The notes under the pieces: model-generated
What the model was told of the DNA's origin: nothing
Database searches by the model: none
Seen by the model: only the letters and a program-made list of their open reading frames with translations
Made by a program: the position numbers and the translations under genes
Source: Amycolatopsis sp. WQ 127309
GTDB taxonomy: Bacteria; Actinomycetota; Actinomycetes; Mycobacteriales; Pseudonocardiaceae
Length of the DNA: 64,000 bases
Reading direction: 5' to 3'
Assembly (NCBI RefSeq): GCF_023023025.1
Contig: NZ_CP095481.1
Coordinates: forward strand, 5,469,001-5,533,000
In this document: one piece after another, positions 27,550 to 37,454 of the stretch
Layout: each line of letters starts with the position of its first letter
Position numbering within the stretch: position 1 is the stretch's first letter

Positions 27550-28713
27550 TCAACGCGGCTTGTCGGAGCCGACCACCCACATCGAGAAGTACTGCGACCC
27601 GCCGCCGTAGGCGTGCCCGAGCGCGACGCGCGCGCCGTCCACCTGGTAGTCCCCGGCCCGGCCCATGACCTGCTTCGCGGCTTCGGAGAAGCGAAGCATG
27701 CCGGACGCGCCGATCGGGTTGGACGAGAGCACCCCGCCCGACGGGTTGACCGGCAGCCGCCCGCCGATCGCCGTCTCACCCGCTTCGGTGACCTTCCAGC
27801 CCTCGCCTTCCGCGGCGAACCCGAGGTTCTCCAGCCACATCGGCTCGAACCACGAGAACGGCACGTAGATCTCGGCGACGTCCACTTCGGACATCGGGTC
27901 CTTGATCCCGGCCTCGGCCCACAACGCGGCCGCGGCGTCGCGCCCGGCCTGCGGGTTGACCTGGTCGCGGCCGGCGAACGTGGTCGGCTCGGTGCGCATC
28001 GCCGTCGCGTGGATCCAGGCGGCGCCACCCTCGACGGCGTCCCCGGCGGCTTCGTCGCCGAGCACCATCGCGCACGCGCCGTCCGACGACGGGCACGTCT
28101 CGTCGTAGCGGATCGGGTCCCACAGCATCTGCGACGCCTGCACCGACTCGACGGTGATGTCCGCCTGGCGCAGGTGCGCGTACGGGTTCAGCGAGCCGTT
28201 GCGGCGGTCCTTCGCCGCGACGATCGCGCCGATGTGCTCGGGCGCGCCGGAGCGGCGGATGTAGGACCGGACGTGCGGCGCGAAGTAGCCGCCCGCGCCG
28301 GCGCCGACCGGCATCTGGAACGGCGGCAGGATCGACAGGCCCCACATCGCGTTCGACTCGGACTGCTTCTCGAACGCCACCGTGAGCACCCGGCGGTGCA
28401 CGCCGGACTGCACGAGCGACGCCGCGACCAGCGCCGTCGACCCGCCGACCGAGCCCGCGGTGTGCACGCGCAGCAACGGTTTCCCGTTCGCGCCGAGGGA
28501 GTCGGCGAGGAACAGCTCGGGCATCATGACGCCTTCGAACAGGTCCGGCGCCTTGCCGAGCACGACGGCGTCGATGTCGGCCCACCCGACCTGGGCGTCG
28601 ATCATCGCGCGGTCGATCGCCTCGCGCAGCAGGCCCGGCATCGAGACGTCGGTGCGCTTGGCGCGGTGGTGCGTCTGGCCGGTGCCGAGCACGGCCGTGA
28701 GCTGCTTGGTCAT
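27550..28713 (-). CDS. ltp3: Ltp3-type thiolase-fold steroid aldolase
   Basis: A 387-residue SCP-x thiolase-like protein. Cys is absent at the usual nucleophile position (HTAGSVGGS) and the catalytic His region reads SNPIGASG instead of GHPIGASG, so it cannot act as a thiolase. Such Ltp proteins act as retro-aldolases on steroid side chains with a DUF35 partner. The order DUF35-ltp4-ltp3 matches Rv3521-Rv3522-Rv3523; in Rhodococcus ltp3 and ltp4 are needed for C24-branched (plant sterol) side chains. ATG 28713 overlaps the ltp4 stop (ATGA). Confidence 0.88.
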   Translation of the reverse strand: MTKQLTAVLGTGQTHHRAKRTDVSMPGLLREAIDRAMIDAQVGWADIDAVVLGKAPDLFEGVMMPELFLADSLGANGKPLLRVHTAGSVGGSTALVAASLVQSGVHRRVLTVAFEKQSESNAMWGLSILPPFQMPVGAGAGGYFAPHVRSYIRRSGAPEHIGAIVAAKDRRNGSLNPYAHLRQADITVESVQASQMLWDPIRYDETCPSSDGACAMVLGDEAAGDAVEGGAAWIHATAMRTEPTTFAGRDQVNPQAGRDAAAALWAEAGIKDPMSEVDVAEIYVPFSWFEPMWLENLGFAAEGEGWKVTEAGETAIGGRLPVNPSGGVLSSNPIGASGMLRFSEAAKQVMGRAGDYQVDGARVALGHAYGGGSQYFSMWVVGSDKPR

Positions 28714-29723
28714 CGTGCCTCCAGCACGGCCAGGAGGTTCTGCTGCAGGGCGGGGCCGCTCGTCGCGTGCGCCACGGCCTTGCGGGACTCTCCACTGTGG
28801 ATCCGCCGCGCCGCTTCGCCGATGCGGGCGAGCCCGGCGGAGAACATCGGGTTGGCGGCGAGCGCGCCGCCCGAGGGGTTGATGGTCACGTTGTCCTCGA
28901 GGCCGAGGGCGGTGCGCAGGATGATCTCCTGGTGCGTGAACGGCGCGTGCAGCTCGGCGAGGTCGACGCCGTCGAGGTCGAGGGCCTTCGCTGCGATCTC
29001 GGTCGACGGCGACCGCGTCAGGTCGCGGGCGCCGAGCACGGGGGAGTCGACGCGGTGCTCGATCCCGGCGATCACCGCCGGGCGCTCGACGATGTCCCTC
29101 GCGCGTTCCACTGTGGACAGGACGATCACAGCGGCGCCGTCGGTGATCGGGGCGATGTCGTGCGCGCGCAACGGGTCCGCGACGTACGGGGTGTCCAGCA
29201 GGTCGGCGGCGTCGAGGTCCCGGTTGCGGGCCGCGACCTCGGCGAGGTCCTTTTCGGACCACAGTCCGGCGTCGAGGCCGAGCCGCGCCTGGATGCCGGC
29301 GATCGAGATCGAGTCCGGCCACAGTGGAGTGACGACGTACGGGTCCAGCTGCAGCGCGAGCACCCGGCGCAGCTGCCCGGCGCTGGACTTGCCGAAGCCG
29401 TAGACGAGCGCCGTCTCGACCTCGCCCATCCGGATCTTCAGCCAGGCCTCGTAGAGCGCCCAGGCGGCGTCCATCTCGACGTGCGACTCGTGGATCGGCG
29501 GGAACGCGCCGATCGCGTCGACCGCGGCGATGAACGAGAACGCGCGCCCGGCCAGGTAGTCCGAGGAGCCGGAGCACCAGAACCCGATGTCCTGCTTGGA
29601 CAGTCCGGTCTGCGCGAAGACCTCGGCGAAGATGGGGACGAGCATCTCCACGCCGTTGGTGGTGCCCGCGGTCTCGCGGACGTTCGGCGCGTGGGCGAAG
29701 CCCGCGATCGCGACGTCTGGCAT
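28710..29723 (-). CDS. ltp4: Ltp4-type thiolase-fold steroid aldolase partner
   Basis: A 337-residue thiolase-superfamily protein that also lacks the catalytic Cys (IHESHVEMDAAWALYEAW at that strand) and has ANPMFSAG in place of the His loop. It probably pairs with Ltp3 and the DUF35 protein in aldol cleavage of C24-branched side chains. The start is 7 bp after the DUF35 gene and the end overlaps ltp3. Two TCCACWGTGGA palindromes lie inside it (28791 and 29107). Confidence 0.88.
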   Translation of the reverse strand: MPDVAIAGFAHAPNVRETAGTTNGVEMLVPIFAEVFAQTGLSKQDIGFWCSGSSDYLAGRAFSFIAAVDAIGAFPPIHESHVEMDAAWALYEAWLKIRMGEVETALVYGFGKSSAGQLRRVLALQLDPYVVTPLWPDSISIAGIQARLGLDAGLWSEKDLAEVAARNRDLDAADLLDTPYVADPLRAHDIAPITDGAAVIVLSTVERARDIVERPAVIAGIEHRVDSPVLGARDLTRSPSTEIAAKALDLDGVDLAELHAPFTHQEIILRTALGLEDNVTINPSGGALAANPMFSAGLARIGEAARRIHSGESRKAVAHATSGPALQQNLLAVLEAR

Positions 29724-29730
29724 CAGGACC

Positions 29731-30708
29731 TCACAGGTGGTGGGCGAAGGTTTCGTAAGCCGCGTCCGGCTCGCCGGTCGGCTCGAAGTGGTCGATGTTC
29801 TCCAGCGACGTCCACCACTCGTCGCGGGGTTTCCACGCGGCGCGCACGCGCAGGCCCATCCGGACGTCCTTGGCGTCGCAGCCGAGCACGAGGTGCAGGA
29901 ACGCGATGTCGGCGCCGTCCAGGAGGATGTACGCGGCGACGTAGGGCGGCTTGAGCCGCTGGCCCAGGAACGGGACGTTGACGATGCAGAACGTCGTCAC
30001 GATGCCGGTGTCGGGGAGCTCGACCTCGTCGGTGGTCGGCACGCCGTCGGTCGGGCAGGAGCCGCGGGGCGGGATGTAGACCTTCTGACACGCCGGGCAG
30101 CGCTGGCCGATCAGTTTGCCTTCGGCCAGGCCGCGCAGGTAGCGGCTCTCCTCGGGCGACGCGGAGTGCTGATAGCGCAGGTGCACCGGCGTGATGACGA
30201 TGCTGACCGGCGCGCCCTCTTCGCGTTCGGCGACCGGGGGCGCGAGCTCGGTCGGTGTCGTGTCCGCGGCGTCGGCGGGGAGGAAGTAGGCGATGTCGCG
30301 GATGTGCCCGACGGTGTCGTCGGCCCAGCGGACGCGGACGCGCTGTCCACTGTGGATCTTGTCGGGCGAGCCGGCGTCGACGGCGTGCAGCATCGCGGTG
30401 TCGGCGCCGTCGAGCTTGACCAGGGCCCAGGCGAACGGGCGGCTCAGCGGCTGGCCGTCGAGCGGGCGCGGGCACCACGACCAGGAGACGACGGTGCCCT
30501 CTTCGGCGACCGGGACGAACTCGCTGAGCGGGTCGGCCGTCACCGGGTCGTACTCCACCGGCGGGACGTGCACCCGGCCGTCGCTGCCGCGGATGCCTTC
30601 GATGCGGCGCTCACGCAGCGCGTTCACGAACCGCCCGACCACCGGCCCGGTCGAGCGCGTGTAGTCGAAGCCGATGTTGAGAGGTGCCGCCAGCGGTGTC
30701 TCGGTCAC
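29731..30708 (-). CDS. Double DUF35 zinc-ribbon/OB-fold protein (Rv3521-like)
   Basis: A 325-residue protein with two DUF35 modules. The second (about residues 190-310) keeps a zinc ribbon (CPACQKVYIPPRGSC) and OB fold; the first (about 25-150) has the same layout (RGSDGRVHVPPVEYDP) but no cysteines, so it has lost its zinc site. DUF35 proteins are obligate partners of Ltp aldolases (compare ChsH2-Ltp2). GTG 30708 begins just after a KstR-like operator with no ribosome site, so the mRNA may have little or no leader. First gene of the ltp operon. Confidence 0.85.
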   Translation of the reverse strand: MTETPLAAPLNIGFDYTRSTGPVVGRFVNALRERRIEGIRGSDGRVHVPPVEYDPVTADPLSEFVPVAEEGTVVSWSWCPRPLDGQPLSRPFAWALVKLDGADTAMLHAVDAGSPDKIHSGQRVRVRWADDTVGHIRDIAYFLPADAADTTPTELAPPVAEREEGAPVSIVITPVHLRYQHSASPEESRYLRGLAEGKLIGQRCPACQKVYIPPRGSCPTDGVPTTDEVELPDTGIVTTFCIVNVPFLGQRLKPPYVAAYILLDGADIAFLHLVLGCDAKDVRMGLRVRAAWKPRDEWWTSLENIDHFEPTGEPDAAYETFAHHL

Positions 30709-30716
30709 GGCTTGAG

Positions 30717-30730
30717 TGAAACACGTTCTC
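30717..30730. promoter_or_regulatory. KstR-like operator, DUF35-ltp side
   Basis: TGAAACACGTTCTC matches TnnAACnnGTTnnA except at the last position. It lies 8 bp upstream of the DUF35 gene start, where it would block transcription of the ltp operon. Confidence 0.65.
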
Positions 30731-30771
30731 GATTCGTCGGCAAGATTCACCGCCGGACGGTTGCCTGTAGG

Positions 30772-30785
30772 TGGAACGCGTTCTA
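30772..30785. promoter_or_regulatory. KstR operator, acyl-CoA ligase side
   Basis: TGGAACGCGTTCTA fits the KstR consensus at every fixed position and ends 10 bp before the acyl-CoA ligase start at 30796. With the site at 30717 it makes a paired operator in the divergent promoter. Confidence 0.85.
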
Positions 30786-30795
30786 GATTTGCGGT

Positions 30796-32343
30796 ATGAC
30801 GACGACTGCCGCGAAGACGCTGGGCCTGTGGAACATCGCCGCGGAAGAGCCCGAGAAGACGGCTCTGGTCGACCCGGACGGCCGCGGCGTGTCCTACGGC
30901 GAGCTGGCCGCGAAGGCCAACCGGTACTCCCGGGGGCTGCAGGAGCTGGGCCTCGACGTCGGCGACGTCGTCGTGCTGCTCCAGCCGAACGGCGACGAGC
31001 TGGTGGCGGCCTACTTCGCCGCGATCCAGGCCGGGCTGTACGTCGTGGTCGTCAACTGGCACCTGATCGGCCCGGAGGTCGCGTACATCATCGGCGACAG
31101 CGGCGCGAAGGCGTTCCTCGCGCACGAGCGCTTCGCCGACGTCGCCATCGCCGCGGCCGACGAAGCCGGGTTGCCCGCTTCGGCGCGCTTCGCGGTCGGC
31201 AACGTCCCGGGCTTCCGCCGGATCGAGGAGCTGGGCGCCGGCGAAGGCGACGGACGTCCCGCCCGGCGTACGGCGGGCTCGCCGATGCTGTACACATCCG
31301 GCACGACGGGCCGCCCGAAAGGCGTCCGGCGCCCGCTGACGGGCACCGACCCGGACGAGGTGCCGGCGGCGTCGACGTGGTTCTTCGGCGTGTTCGGCCT
31401 CGGCCCGCACGACGACCACGTCCACCTGTGCGGCTCACCGCTGTACCACACGGCGGTGCTGAACTTCGTGGCGATTTCGCTGCAGCTGGGGCATTCCGCG
31501 GTGCTGATGGACCGCTGGGACGCCGAGGACATGCTGCGCCTGATCGAGCGCCACCACGTCACGCACAGCCACATGGTCCCGACCCAGTTCCGCCGCTTGC
31601 TGGGCCTGTCTGCCTCAGTGCGTTCCCAGTACGACCTTTCGTCGCTGCGGGTGATGATCCACGGCGCGGCGCCGTGCCCGCTGGAGGTCAAGCGCCAGAT
31701 GCTGGCGTGGTGGGGCCCGGTGGTCACGGAGTACTACGCGGCCACGGAGGGCGGCGGCACGGTGATCTCGGGCGAGGACTGGCTGCGCAAGCCGGGCTCG
31801 GTGGGGTTGCCCTGGCCGGGCTCGACGATCAAGGTCCTGGACGACGCTGGTGTTTCCCTGCCGCCCGGGGAGACGGGCACGGTCTACATGCAGATGGGCT
31901 CATCGGAGTTCTCGTACCACAACGACCCGGACAAGACGGCCGCCGCACGCGTCGGCAAACTGTTCACCCTGGGCGACATGGGCCACCTGGATTCCGACGG
32001 GTACTTGTTCCTGCACGACCGCAAGGCGGATCTGATCATCTCGGGCGGGGTGAACATCTACCCGGCGGAGATCGAGGGCGAGCTGGTGATGCACCCATCG
32101 GTCGCGGACGTCGCGGTCTTCGGCCTCCCGCACGAGGACTGGGGCGAGGAGATCAAGGCCGTCGTCCAGCCGGCTCCCGGAGTCACACCGTCTCCCGAGC
32201 TGACCTCGGAACTCCTGGCGTACGCGGCGACGCGACTGGCGAAGTTCAAGCTCCCGAAGTCGATCGACTACCTGGAAGAGCTGCCGCGAGACCCGAACGG
32301 CAAGCTGTACAAGCGCCACCTGCGAGCCAAGTACGTGTCGTAA
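30796..32343 (+). CDS. Acyl-CoA synthetase of the KstR regulon
   Basis: A 515-residue ANL-superfamily CoA ligase. The P-loop is YTSGTTGRPKGV (about residue 170), the adenine motif is YYAATEGGG, the hinge is DRKADLIISGGVNIYPAEIEG and the C-terminal catalytic Lys is in PNGKLYK. It is distinct from FadD19 (encoded 3 kb away) and from HIP-CoA synthetase FadD3. A perfect KstR site lies upstream, so it most likely activates a sterol side-chain acid; FadD17 is one candidate counterpart. No ribosome site is evident before ATG 30796. Confidence 0.87.
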   Translation: MTTTAAKTLGLWNIAAEEPEKTALVDPDGRGVSYGELAAKANRYSRGLQELGLDVGDVVVLLQPNGDELVAAYFAAIQAGLYVVVVNWHLIGPEVAYIIGDSGAKAFLAHERFADVAIAAADEAGLPASARFAVGNVPGFRRIEELGAGEGDGRPARRTAGSPMLYTSGTTGRPKGVRRPLTGTDPDEVPAASTWFFGVFGLGPHDDHVHLCGSPLYHTAVLNFVAISLQLGHSAVLMDRWDAEDMLRLIERHHVTHSHMVPTQFRRLLGLSASVRSQYDLSSLRVMIHGAAPCPLEVKRQMLAWWGPVVTEYYAATEGGGTVISGEDWLRKPGSVGLPWPGSTIKVLDDAGVSLPPGETGTVYMQMGSSEFSYHNDPDKTAAARVGKLFTLGDMGHLDSDGYLFLHDRKADLIISGGVNIYPAEIEGELVMHPSVADVAVFGLPHEDWGEEIKAVVQPAPGVTPSPELTSELLAYAATRLAKFKLPKSIDYLEELPRDPNGKLYKRHLRAKYVS

Positions 32344-32346
32344 CCC

Positions 32347-32474
32347 GTAACTCGTGTGATTGGGGCCGTAACTTACGTGTTTGGGGCCGGAACTCGCAAG
32401 TTCCGGCCCCAATCACGTTGCTTACGTCTTCGATCACGCGAGTGACGTGCTCAGTCACGCGAGTTCCGGCAGGA
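32347..32474. repeat. Mirror-symmetric 21-bp array with central hairpin
   Basis: GTAAC/GGAAC heads start at 32347, 32368 and 32389. After a perfect 14-bp stem (32381-32394 / 32399-32412, loop CGCA) the units turn round: ATCACG/GTCACG heads start at 32412, 32433 and 32454. Both sides keep the 21-bp step exactly. Consensus head in the right-hand orientation is RTCACGCGAG, tail close to TTCCGGCCCCA. It sits directly behind the acyl-CoA ligase stop, so the hairpin may also end that transcript. Confidence 0.88.
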
Positions 32475-32482
32475 TCGTTCGC

Positions 32483-32716
32483 ATGGACACGGACCTGCCC
32501 ACCGTCACCGTGCGTTTGTGGCGTGCCGATGCCGTCGTGCTGTTCGATTGGCTGATGAGCACCGACCTCGACGCGGTGCCGATCACACACCCGGCGCAGA
32601 AGCAGGCGCTGACCGACCTGCTGTCCCGGCTGGAACAAGACACCGGCATCACCGGTGCGACAACCGAGGAAATCGCGGCAGCGCAAGAGGAAGTCGCCAA
32701 GGACATGGGCTGGTAG
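32483..32716 (+). CDS. Small hypothetical protein
   Basis: A 77-residue acidic protein from ATG 32483 with AGGA 8 nt upstream. It has no signal peptide or membrane helix; the second half is a predicted helix rich in Glu/Ala/Gln. I recognise it only as a type of small conserved actinobacterial protein; function unknown. It is enclosed by two 21-bp repeat arrays, one on each side. Confidence 0.7.
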   Translation: MDTDLPTVTVRLWRADAVVLFDWLMSTDLDAVPITHPAQKQALTDLLSRLEQDTGITGATTEEIAAAQEEVAKDMGW

Positions 32717-32742
32717 ACGGCGTCCCGTCGGCCTTCGGTGCG

Positions 32743-32882
32743 CGTGATTGAGCGGGCATCATTCGTGACTGGAGGGGCATCACCGCGATGCCCCGCCAAT
32801 CACACGTGATGCCCGCTCAATCACGGGTGATGCCCCTCGGATCACGGGTGAAGCCCGTCGGGTCACGCGTGATACCGGCTCA
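32743..32882. repeat. Mirror-symmetric 21-bp array reaching the echA19 stop
   Basis: CGTGA heads start at 32743 and 32764. A short hairpin follows (32774-32781 / 32787-32794). Then ATCAC/GTCAC heads run at 32799, 32820, 32841 and 32862, all with 21-bp steps. Here the head is ATCACGSGTGA-like and the tail carries TGCCC(C/G)CTC. The last unit ends at the echA19 stop codon (32880-32882), so the array occupies the whole gap between convergent genes. Confidence 0.88.
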
Positions 32883-33668
32883 GCGGTTGTGGAAGTCCGG
32901 CTTCCGCTTCTCCGAGAAGGCCCGTGGCCCTTCCTTCGCGTCCTCCGAGGCGAAAACCTCGATGCCGTACTGCGAGTCCAGCTTGAAGGCCTCCTCCTCG
33001 TGGAGACCCTCGGTGTCCCGGATCGTCCGCAGGATCGCCCGGACCGCGACCGGCCCGTTGGCGTTCACCAGTGCGGCCAGCTCCAGGGCGCGAGACAGAG
33101 CCTGGCCGTCCGGGACCACGTGACCGATCAAGCCGATCGCCAAGGCTTCCGCCGCGGACAGGTGACGGCCGGTCAGCAGGATGTCCGCCGCCACCGTGTA
33201 CGGGATCTGGCGTGGCAGCCGGACCGCCGAGCCGCCCATCGGGAACAGGCCCCAGCGTGCCTCCGACACCCCGAAGCGGGCCGACGTGCCCGCCACCCGG
33301 ATGTCCGTTCCCTGCAGGATCTCCGTGCCGCCCGCGATCGCCGGGCCCTCGACCGCCGCGATCAGCGGCTTGGTCAGGCGCCGGCCCTTCAAGAGACCTG
33401 GGATGCGCGAAGGATCAAAGCGACCTGACGAGAACGACTCGGACGGCGAGTTCCGCGACATCGACTTCAGGTCGGCGCCGGCGCAGAACGCGCCCCCGGT
33501 GCCCGTCAGGACGCAGCTGCGGATCGAGTCGTCCGAATCCACCCGGTCCCAGGCGTCGACCATGATCGACATCATCTCGCCCGTGATCGCGTTGCGGGCC
33601 TCCGGGCGGTTCATCGTGACGATCAGCGTCGGCCCGTCCTGCGAAACCAGCGCGTGCGGTTCACCCAC
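32880..33668 (-). CDS. echA19: EchA19-type enoyl-CoA hydratase
   Basis: A 262-residue crotonase that hydrates the steroid-22/24-enoyl-CoA side-chain intermediate. Motifs: [13 protein letters not shown] and [20 protein letters not shown] (oxyanion hole), followed by the catalytic-Glu region [15 protein letters not shown] 33668 has GGAGGAGG upstream. It is divergent from fadD19 as in M. tuberculosis (Rv3516/Rv3515c), with a KstR-like site between. Confidence 0.9.
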   Translation of the reverse strand: MGEPHALVSQDGPTLIVTMNRPEARNAITGEMMSIMVDAWDRVDSDDSIRSCVLTGTGGAFCAGADLKSMSRNSPSESFSSGRFDPSRIPGLLKGRRLTKPLIAAVEGPAIAGGTEILQGTDIRVAGTSARFGVSEARWGLFPMGGSAVRLPRQIPYTVAADILLTGRHLSAAEALAIGLIGHVVPDGQALSRALELAALVNANGPVAVRAILRTIRDTEGLHEEEAFKLDSQYGIEVFASEDAKEGPRAFSEKRKPDFHNR

Positions 33669-33707
33669 CGAAACCTCCTCCAACAACGCGGTGCCATTGC
33701 CCAGAAC

Positions 33708-33721
33708 GATAACATGTTCTA
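33708..33721. promoter_or_regulatory. KstR-like operator between echA19 and fadD19
   Basis: GATAACATGTTCTA matches TnnAACnnGTTnnA except at the first position. It lies between the divergent echA19 (start 33668) and fadD19 (start 33732) genes and overlaps the alternative ATG at 33714, which argues against that start. Confidence 0.7.
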
Positions 33722-33731
33722 CTTTGAGGGC

Positions 33732-35348
33732 GTGGCACTCAACATCGCGGATCTTCTGGAGCACGCCGTCGACGCCGTGCCGGAGCGCGTCGCGGTCGTG
33801 TGCGGCGACCGGCGAGTCACCTTCGCCGAACTGGAGGCGCGGGCCAACCGGCTCGCCCACCACCTCGCCGCGCACGGCGTGGGACGCGGATCCCACATCG
33901 GGGTCTACTCCCGCAACTCGATCGAGGCCCTCGAGGCGATGATCGCCGCGTACAAGCTGCGCGCGATCGCCGTCAACGTCAATTACCGCTACGTGCACGG
34001 CGAGCTCGCGTACCTCTTCACGGACGCCGATCTCGTCGCGCTCGTGCACGAGAGAAGCTACTCCGACAAAGTCCGGGCCGTCCTGCCCGAGGCGCCGAAA
34101 CTGAAACACGTTGTCGTCGTCGAAGACGGCAGCGACGGTGACTTCGGGAGCTACGGCGGCGTCGAGTACGAAGCAGCGCTGAAGGAACAGTCCCCGGACC
34201 GCGACTTCGAAGAGCGCAGCAACGACGACCTGTACATCCTCTACACCGGCGGCACCACCGGCTACCCGAAGGGCGTCCTCTGGCGCCACGAGGACATCTG
34301 GCGCGCGCTCGGCGGCGGCATCAACTTCGTCACCGGCGAGTACGTCCCCGACGAGTGGACGCTCGCCGAGCAGGGCAAGTCCGGCAGCCTGACGCGCCTG
34401 CCCGCCGCGCCGCTGATCCACGGCGCCGCGCAGTGGGCCGCCTTCGGCGCGCTGTTCACCGGCAGCCCGGTGGTGTTCGTGCCGCGCTTCGACGCGCACG
34501 AGGTGTGGAAAGCCGTGCAAGAGCACAAGGTCCAGGTGCTCACGATCGTCGGGGACGCCATGGCGCGCCCGCTCATCGAGGCCTTCCGCGAGGGCGACTA
34601 CGACGCGTCGTCGCTCGTCGCGGTCTCGAGCCACGCCGCGCTGTTCTCGCAGTCGGTCAAGCAGGAGTTCGTCGCGCTCGTGCCGAACGCCGTCATCACC
34701 GACGCGATCGGCTCGTCCGAAAGCGGTTTCACCGGGATCGGCATGGTGGGCAAGGACTCCGACCACAGCGCCGGCCCGCGCGTCAGCTTCGGCAAGGACG
34801 CCATCCTGCTCGACGACGACGGCCACCTCGTCGAGCCGAAGGCCGGCGCGATCGGGCTGATCGGCCGCCGCGGGCACGTTCCGCTCGGCTACTACGGCGA
34901 CCCCGAGAAGAGCAAGACGATCTTCGTCGACATCGGCGACGTCCGGTACGTCGTCCCCGGCGACTACGCGCGCTACGAAGAGGACGGCACGGTCACGCTG
35001 CTCGGCCGCGGCTCCCAGTGCGTCAACACCGGCGGCGAAAAGGTCTACCCCGAAGAGGTCGAAGGGGCGCTGAAGTCCCATCCCGACGTCTTCGACGCGC
35101 TGGTCATCGGCATCCCCGACGAGCGGACCGGCCAGCGCGTCGCCGCCGTCATCCAGCTCCGGGAGGGCGCCGAGCCGGACCTCGCCGGGATCGACGAGCA
35201 CGTCCGCCACGAGGTCGCCGGGTACAAGGTGCCGCGCACCGTGTGGCTGACGGCCGAGATCGGCCGCTCGCCGAGCGGCAAACCGGACTACCCGTGGGCC
35301 CAGCGCTACGCGGCCGAGCACGACCCGGCCACGACCCAGCCCGTCTGA
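33732..35348 (+). CDS. fadD19: Steroid-CoA ligase FadD19
   Basis: A 538-residue CoA ligase that activates C26/C27 sterol side-chain acids; in Rhodococcus FadD19 is needed for C24-branched sterols. P-loop [32 protein letters not shown] and the C-terminal SPSGKPDY are present, and the N-terminus [21 protein letters not shown] agrees with the mycobacterial protein as I recall it. GTG 33732 follows GAGGG closely. The gene is followed 12 bp later by a nitronate-monooxygenase-like gene. Confidence 0.9.
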   Translation: MALNIADLLEHAVDAVPERVAVVCGDRRVTFAELEARANRLAHHLAAHGVGRGSHIGVYSRNSIEALEAMIAAYKLRAIAVNVNYRYVHGELAYLFTDADLVALVHERSYSDKVRAVLPEAPKLKHVVVVEDGSDGDFGSYGGVEYEAALKEQSPDRDFEERSNDDLYILYTGGTTGYPKGVLWRHEDIWRALGGGINFVTGEYVPDEWTLAEQGKSGSLTRLPAAPLIHGAAQWAAFGALFTGSPVVFVPRFDAHEVWKAVQEHKVQVLTIVGDAMARPLIEAFREGDYDASSLVAVSSHAALFSQSVKQEFVALVPNAVITDAIGSSESGFTGIGMVGKDSDHSAGPRVSFGKDAILLDDDGHLVEPKAGAIGLIGRRGHVPLGYYGDPEKSKTIFVDIGDVRYVVPGDYARYEEDGTVTLLGRGSQCVNTGGEKVYPEEVEGALKSHPDVFDALVIGIPDERTGQRVAAVIQLREGAEPDLAGIDEHVRHEVAGYKVPRTVWLTAEIGRSPSGKPDYPWAQRYAAEHDPATTQPV

Positions 35349-35360
35349 GGAGGAACACGA

Positions 35361-36461
35361 GTGCGGACATCGCTGTGCGACCGGCTCGGCATCGACCTGC
35401 CGATCGTCGGGTTCACGCCCTCGGAGCACGTCGCCGCGGCGCTGAGCCGCGCCGGCGGGCTCGGGGTGCTCGGCTGCGTCCGGTTCAACGACGCGGCCGA
35501 GCTCGACCGGGTGCTCACCTGGATGGACGAGAACACCGGCGGCAAGCCCTACGGCGTCGACATCGTCATGCCGGCGAAGATCCCCGCCGAGGGCACGCAG
35601 GTCGACCTCGCCAAGATGATCCCGGACGGCCACCGCGAGTTCGTCGACCGCGTGCTGCGCGACCTCGCGGTGCCGCCGCTGCCGGACGACACCGACGAAC
35701 GCGCGGGCGTGCTGGGCTGGCTGCACTCGGTCGCCCGGTCGCACGTCGAGGTCGCGCTCGACCACCCGATCAAGCTGATCGCGAACGCGCTGGGCTCGCC
35801 GCCACCCGACGTCATCGCCCAGTGCCACGACCGCGGCATCCCGGTCGCCGCGCTCGCCGGGAAGGCCCAGCACGCGGTCCGGCACGTCGAGAACGGCGTC
35901 GACTTCGTGGTCGCGCAGGGTTACGAAGCCGGCGGGCACACCGGCGAGATCGCGTCGATGGTGCTGGTGCCGGAGATCGTCGACGCCGTCGACGTGCCGG
36001 TGCTCGCCGCCGGCGGGATCGGGTCCGGCCGCCAGGTCGCCGCGGCGCTCGCGCTCGGCGCGTCCGGCGTCTGGATGGGCTCGTACTGGCTCGCCACCGA
36101 GGAGTACCTGCAGACGATGGGCGAGTCGGCGGCGATGCAGCAGGCACTGGTCGCGGCGACGTCGTCCGACACCGTCCGCACGCGGATCTACACCGGCAAG
36201 CCGGCGCGGCTGCTGAAGACGCGCTGGACGGAGGCGTGGGCCGCGGCGGACGCGCCCGAGCCGTTGCCGATGCCGTTGCAGAACCTGCTGGTCTCCCACG
36301 CGCACAACCGGATCCACGCGGCGAGCGACCCGACGGTGGTGTCGATGCCGGTCGGCCAGATCGTCGGCCGGATGAACGGCGTCCGCCCGGTCGCCGACGT
36401 CGTCGCGGACCTGGTGACCGGCTACGAAGCCGCACTGTCCCGTTTGGACAAGACCCGCTGA
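35361..36461 (+). CDS. Nitronate monooxygenase-like flavoprotein
   Basis: A 366-residue FMN-dependent TIM-barrel protein of the nitronate monooxygenase/2-nitropropane dioxygenase family ([39 protein letters not shown]). GTG 35361 has GAGGAGGAACACGA upstream. Probably co-transcribed with fadD19 and so part of the KstR regulon. A role as an enoate reductase or dehydrogenase on steroid-like CoA esters is possible, by analogy to IpdC, but not shown. Confidence 0.83.
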   Translation: MRTSLCDRLGIDLPIVGFTPSEHVAAALSRAGGLGVLGCVRFNDAAELDRVLTWMDENTGGKPYGVDIVMPAKIPAEGTQVDLAKMIPDGHREFVDRVLRDLAVPPLPDDTDERAGVLGWLHSVARSHVEVALDHPIKLIANALGSPPPDVIAQCHDRGIPVAALAGKAQHAVRHVENGVDFVVAQGYEAGGHTGEIASMVLVPEIVDAVDVPVLAAGGIGSGRQVAAALALGASGVWMGSYWLATEEYLQTMGESAAMQQALVAATSSDTVRTRIYTGKPARLLKTRWTEAWAAADAPEPLPMPLQNLLVSHAHNRIHAASDPTVVSMPVGQIVGRMNGVRPVADVVADLVTGYEAALSRLDKTR

Positions 36462-36519
36462 AAGCCGTGAAGGCCTCCTTACCGGCCATAAGAGCCGGTA
36501 AGGAGGCCTTCACGGCTTT
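36461..36519. terminator. Perfect 26-bp hairpin, bidirectional terminator (copy 1)
   Basis: Arms 36461-36486 and 36494-36519 are exact complements with loop CATAAGA; the ends are AAAGCC...GGCTTT, so each strand ends in a short T run. It fills the gap between convergent genes; the first base is the A of the upstream TGA stop. A second copy with the same loop is at 46112-46172. Confidence 0.9.
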
Positions 36520-36522
36520 GGA

Positions 36523-37386
<864 letters not shown>

Positions 37387-37454
37387 CTACACCAGGTGTC
37401 CGCACACCCGGACAACCGACTTTCTTCGGATGTTTCGGGCGGTTGGGTGATTTC

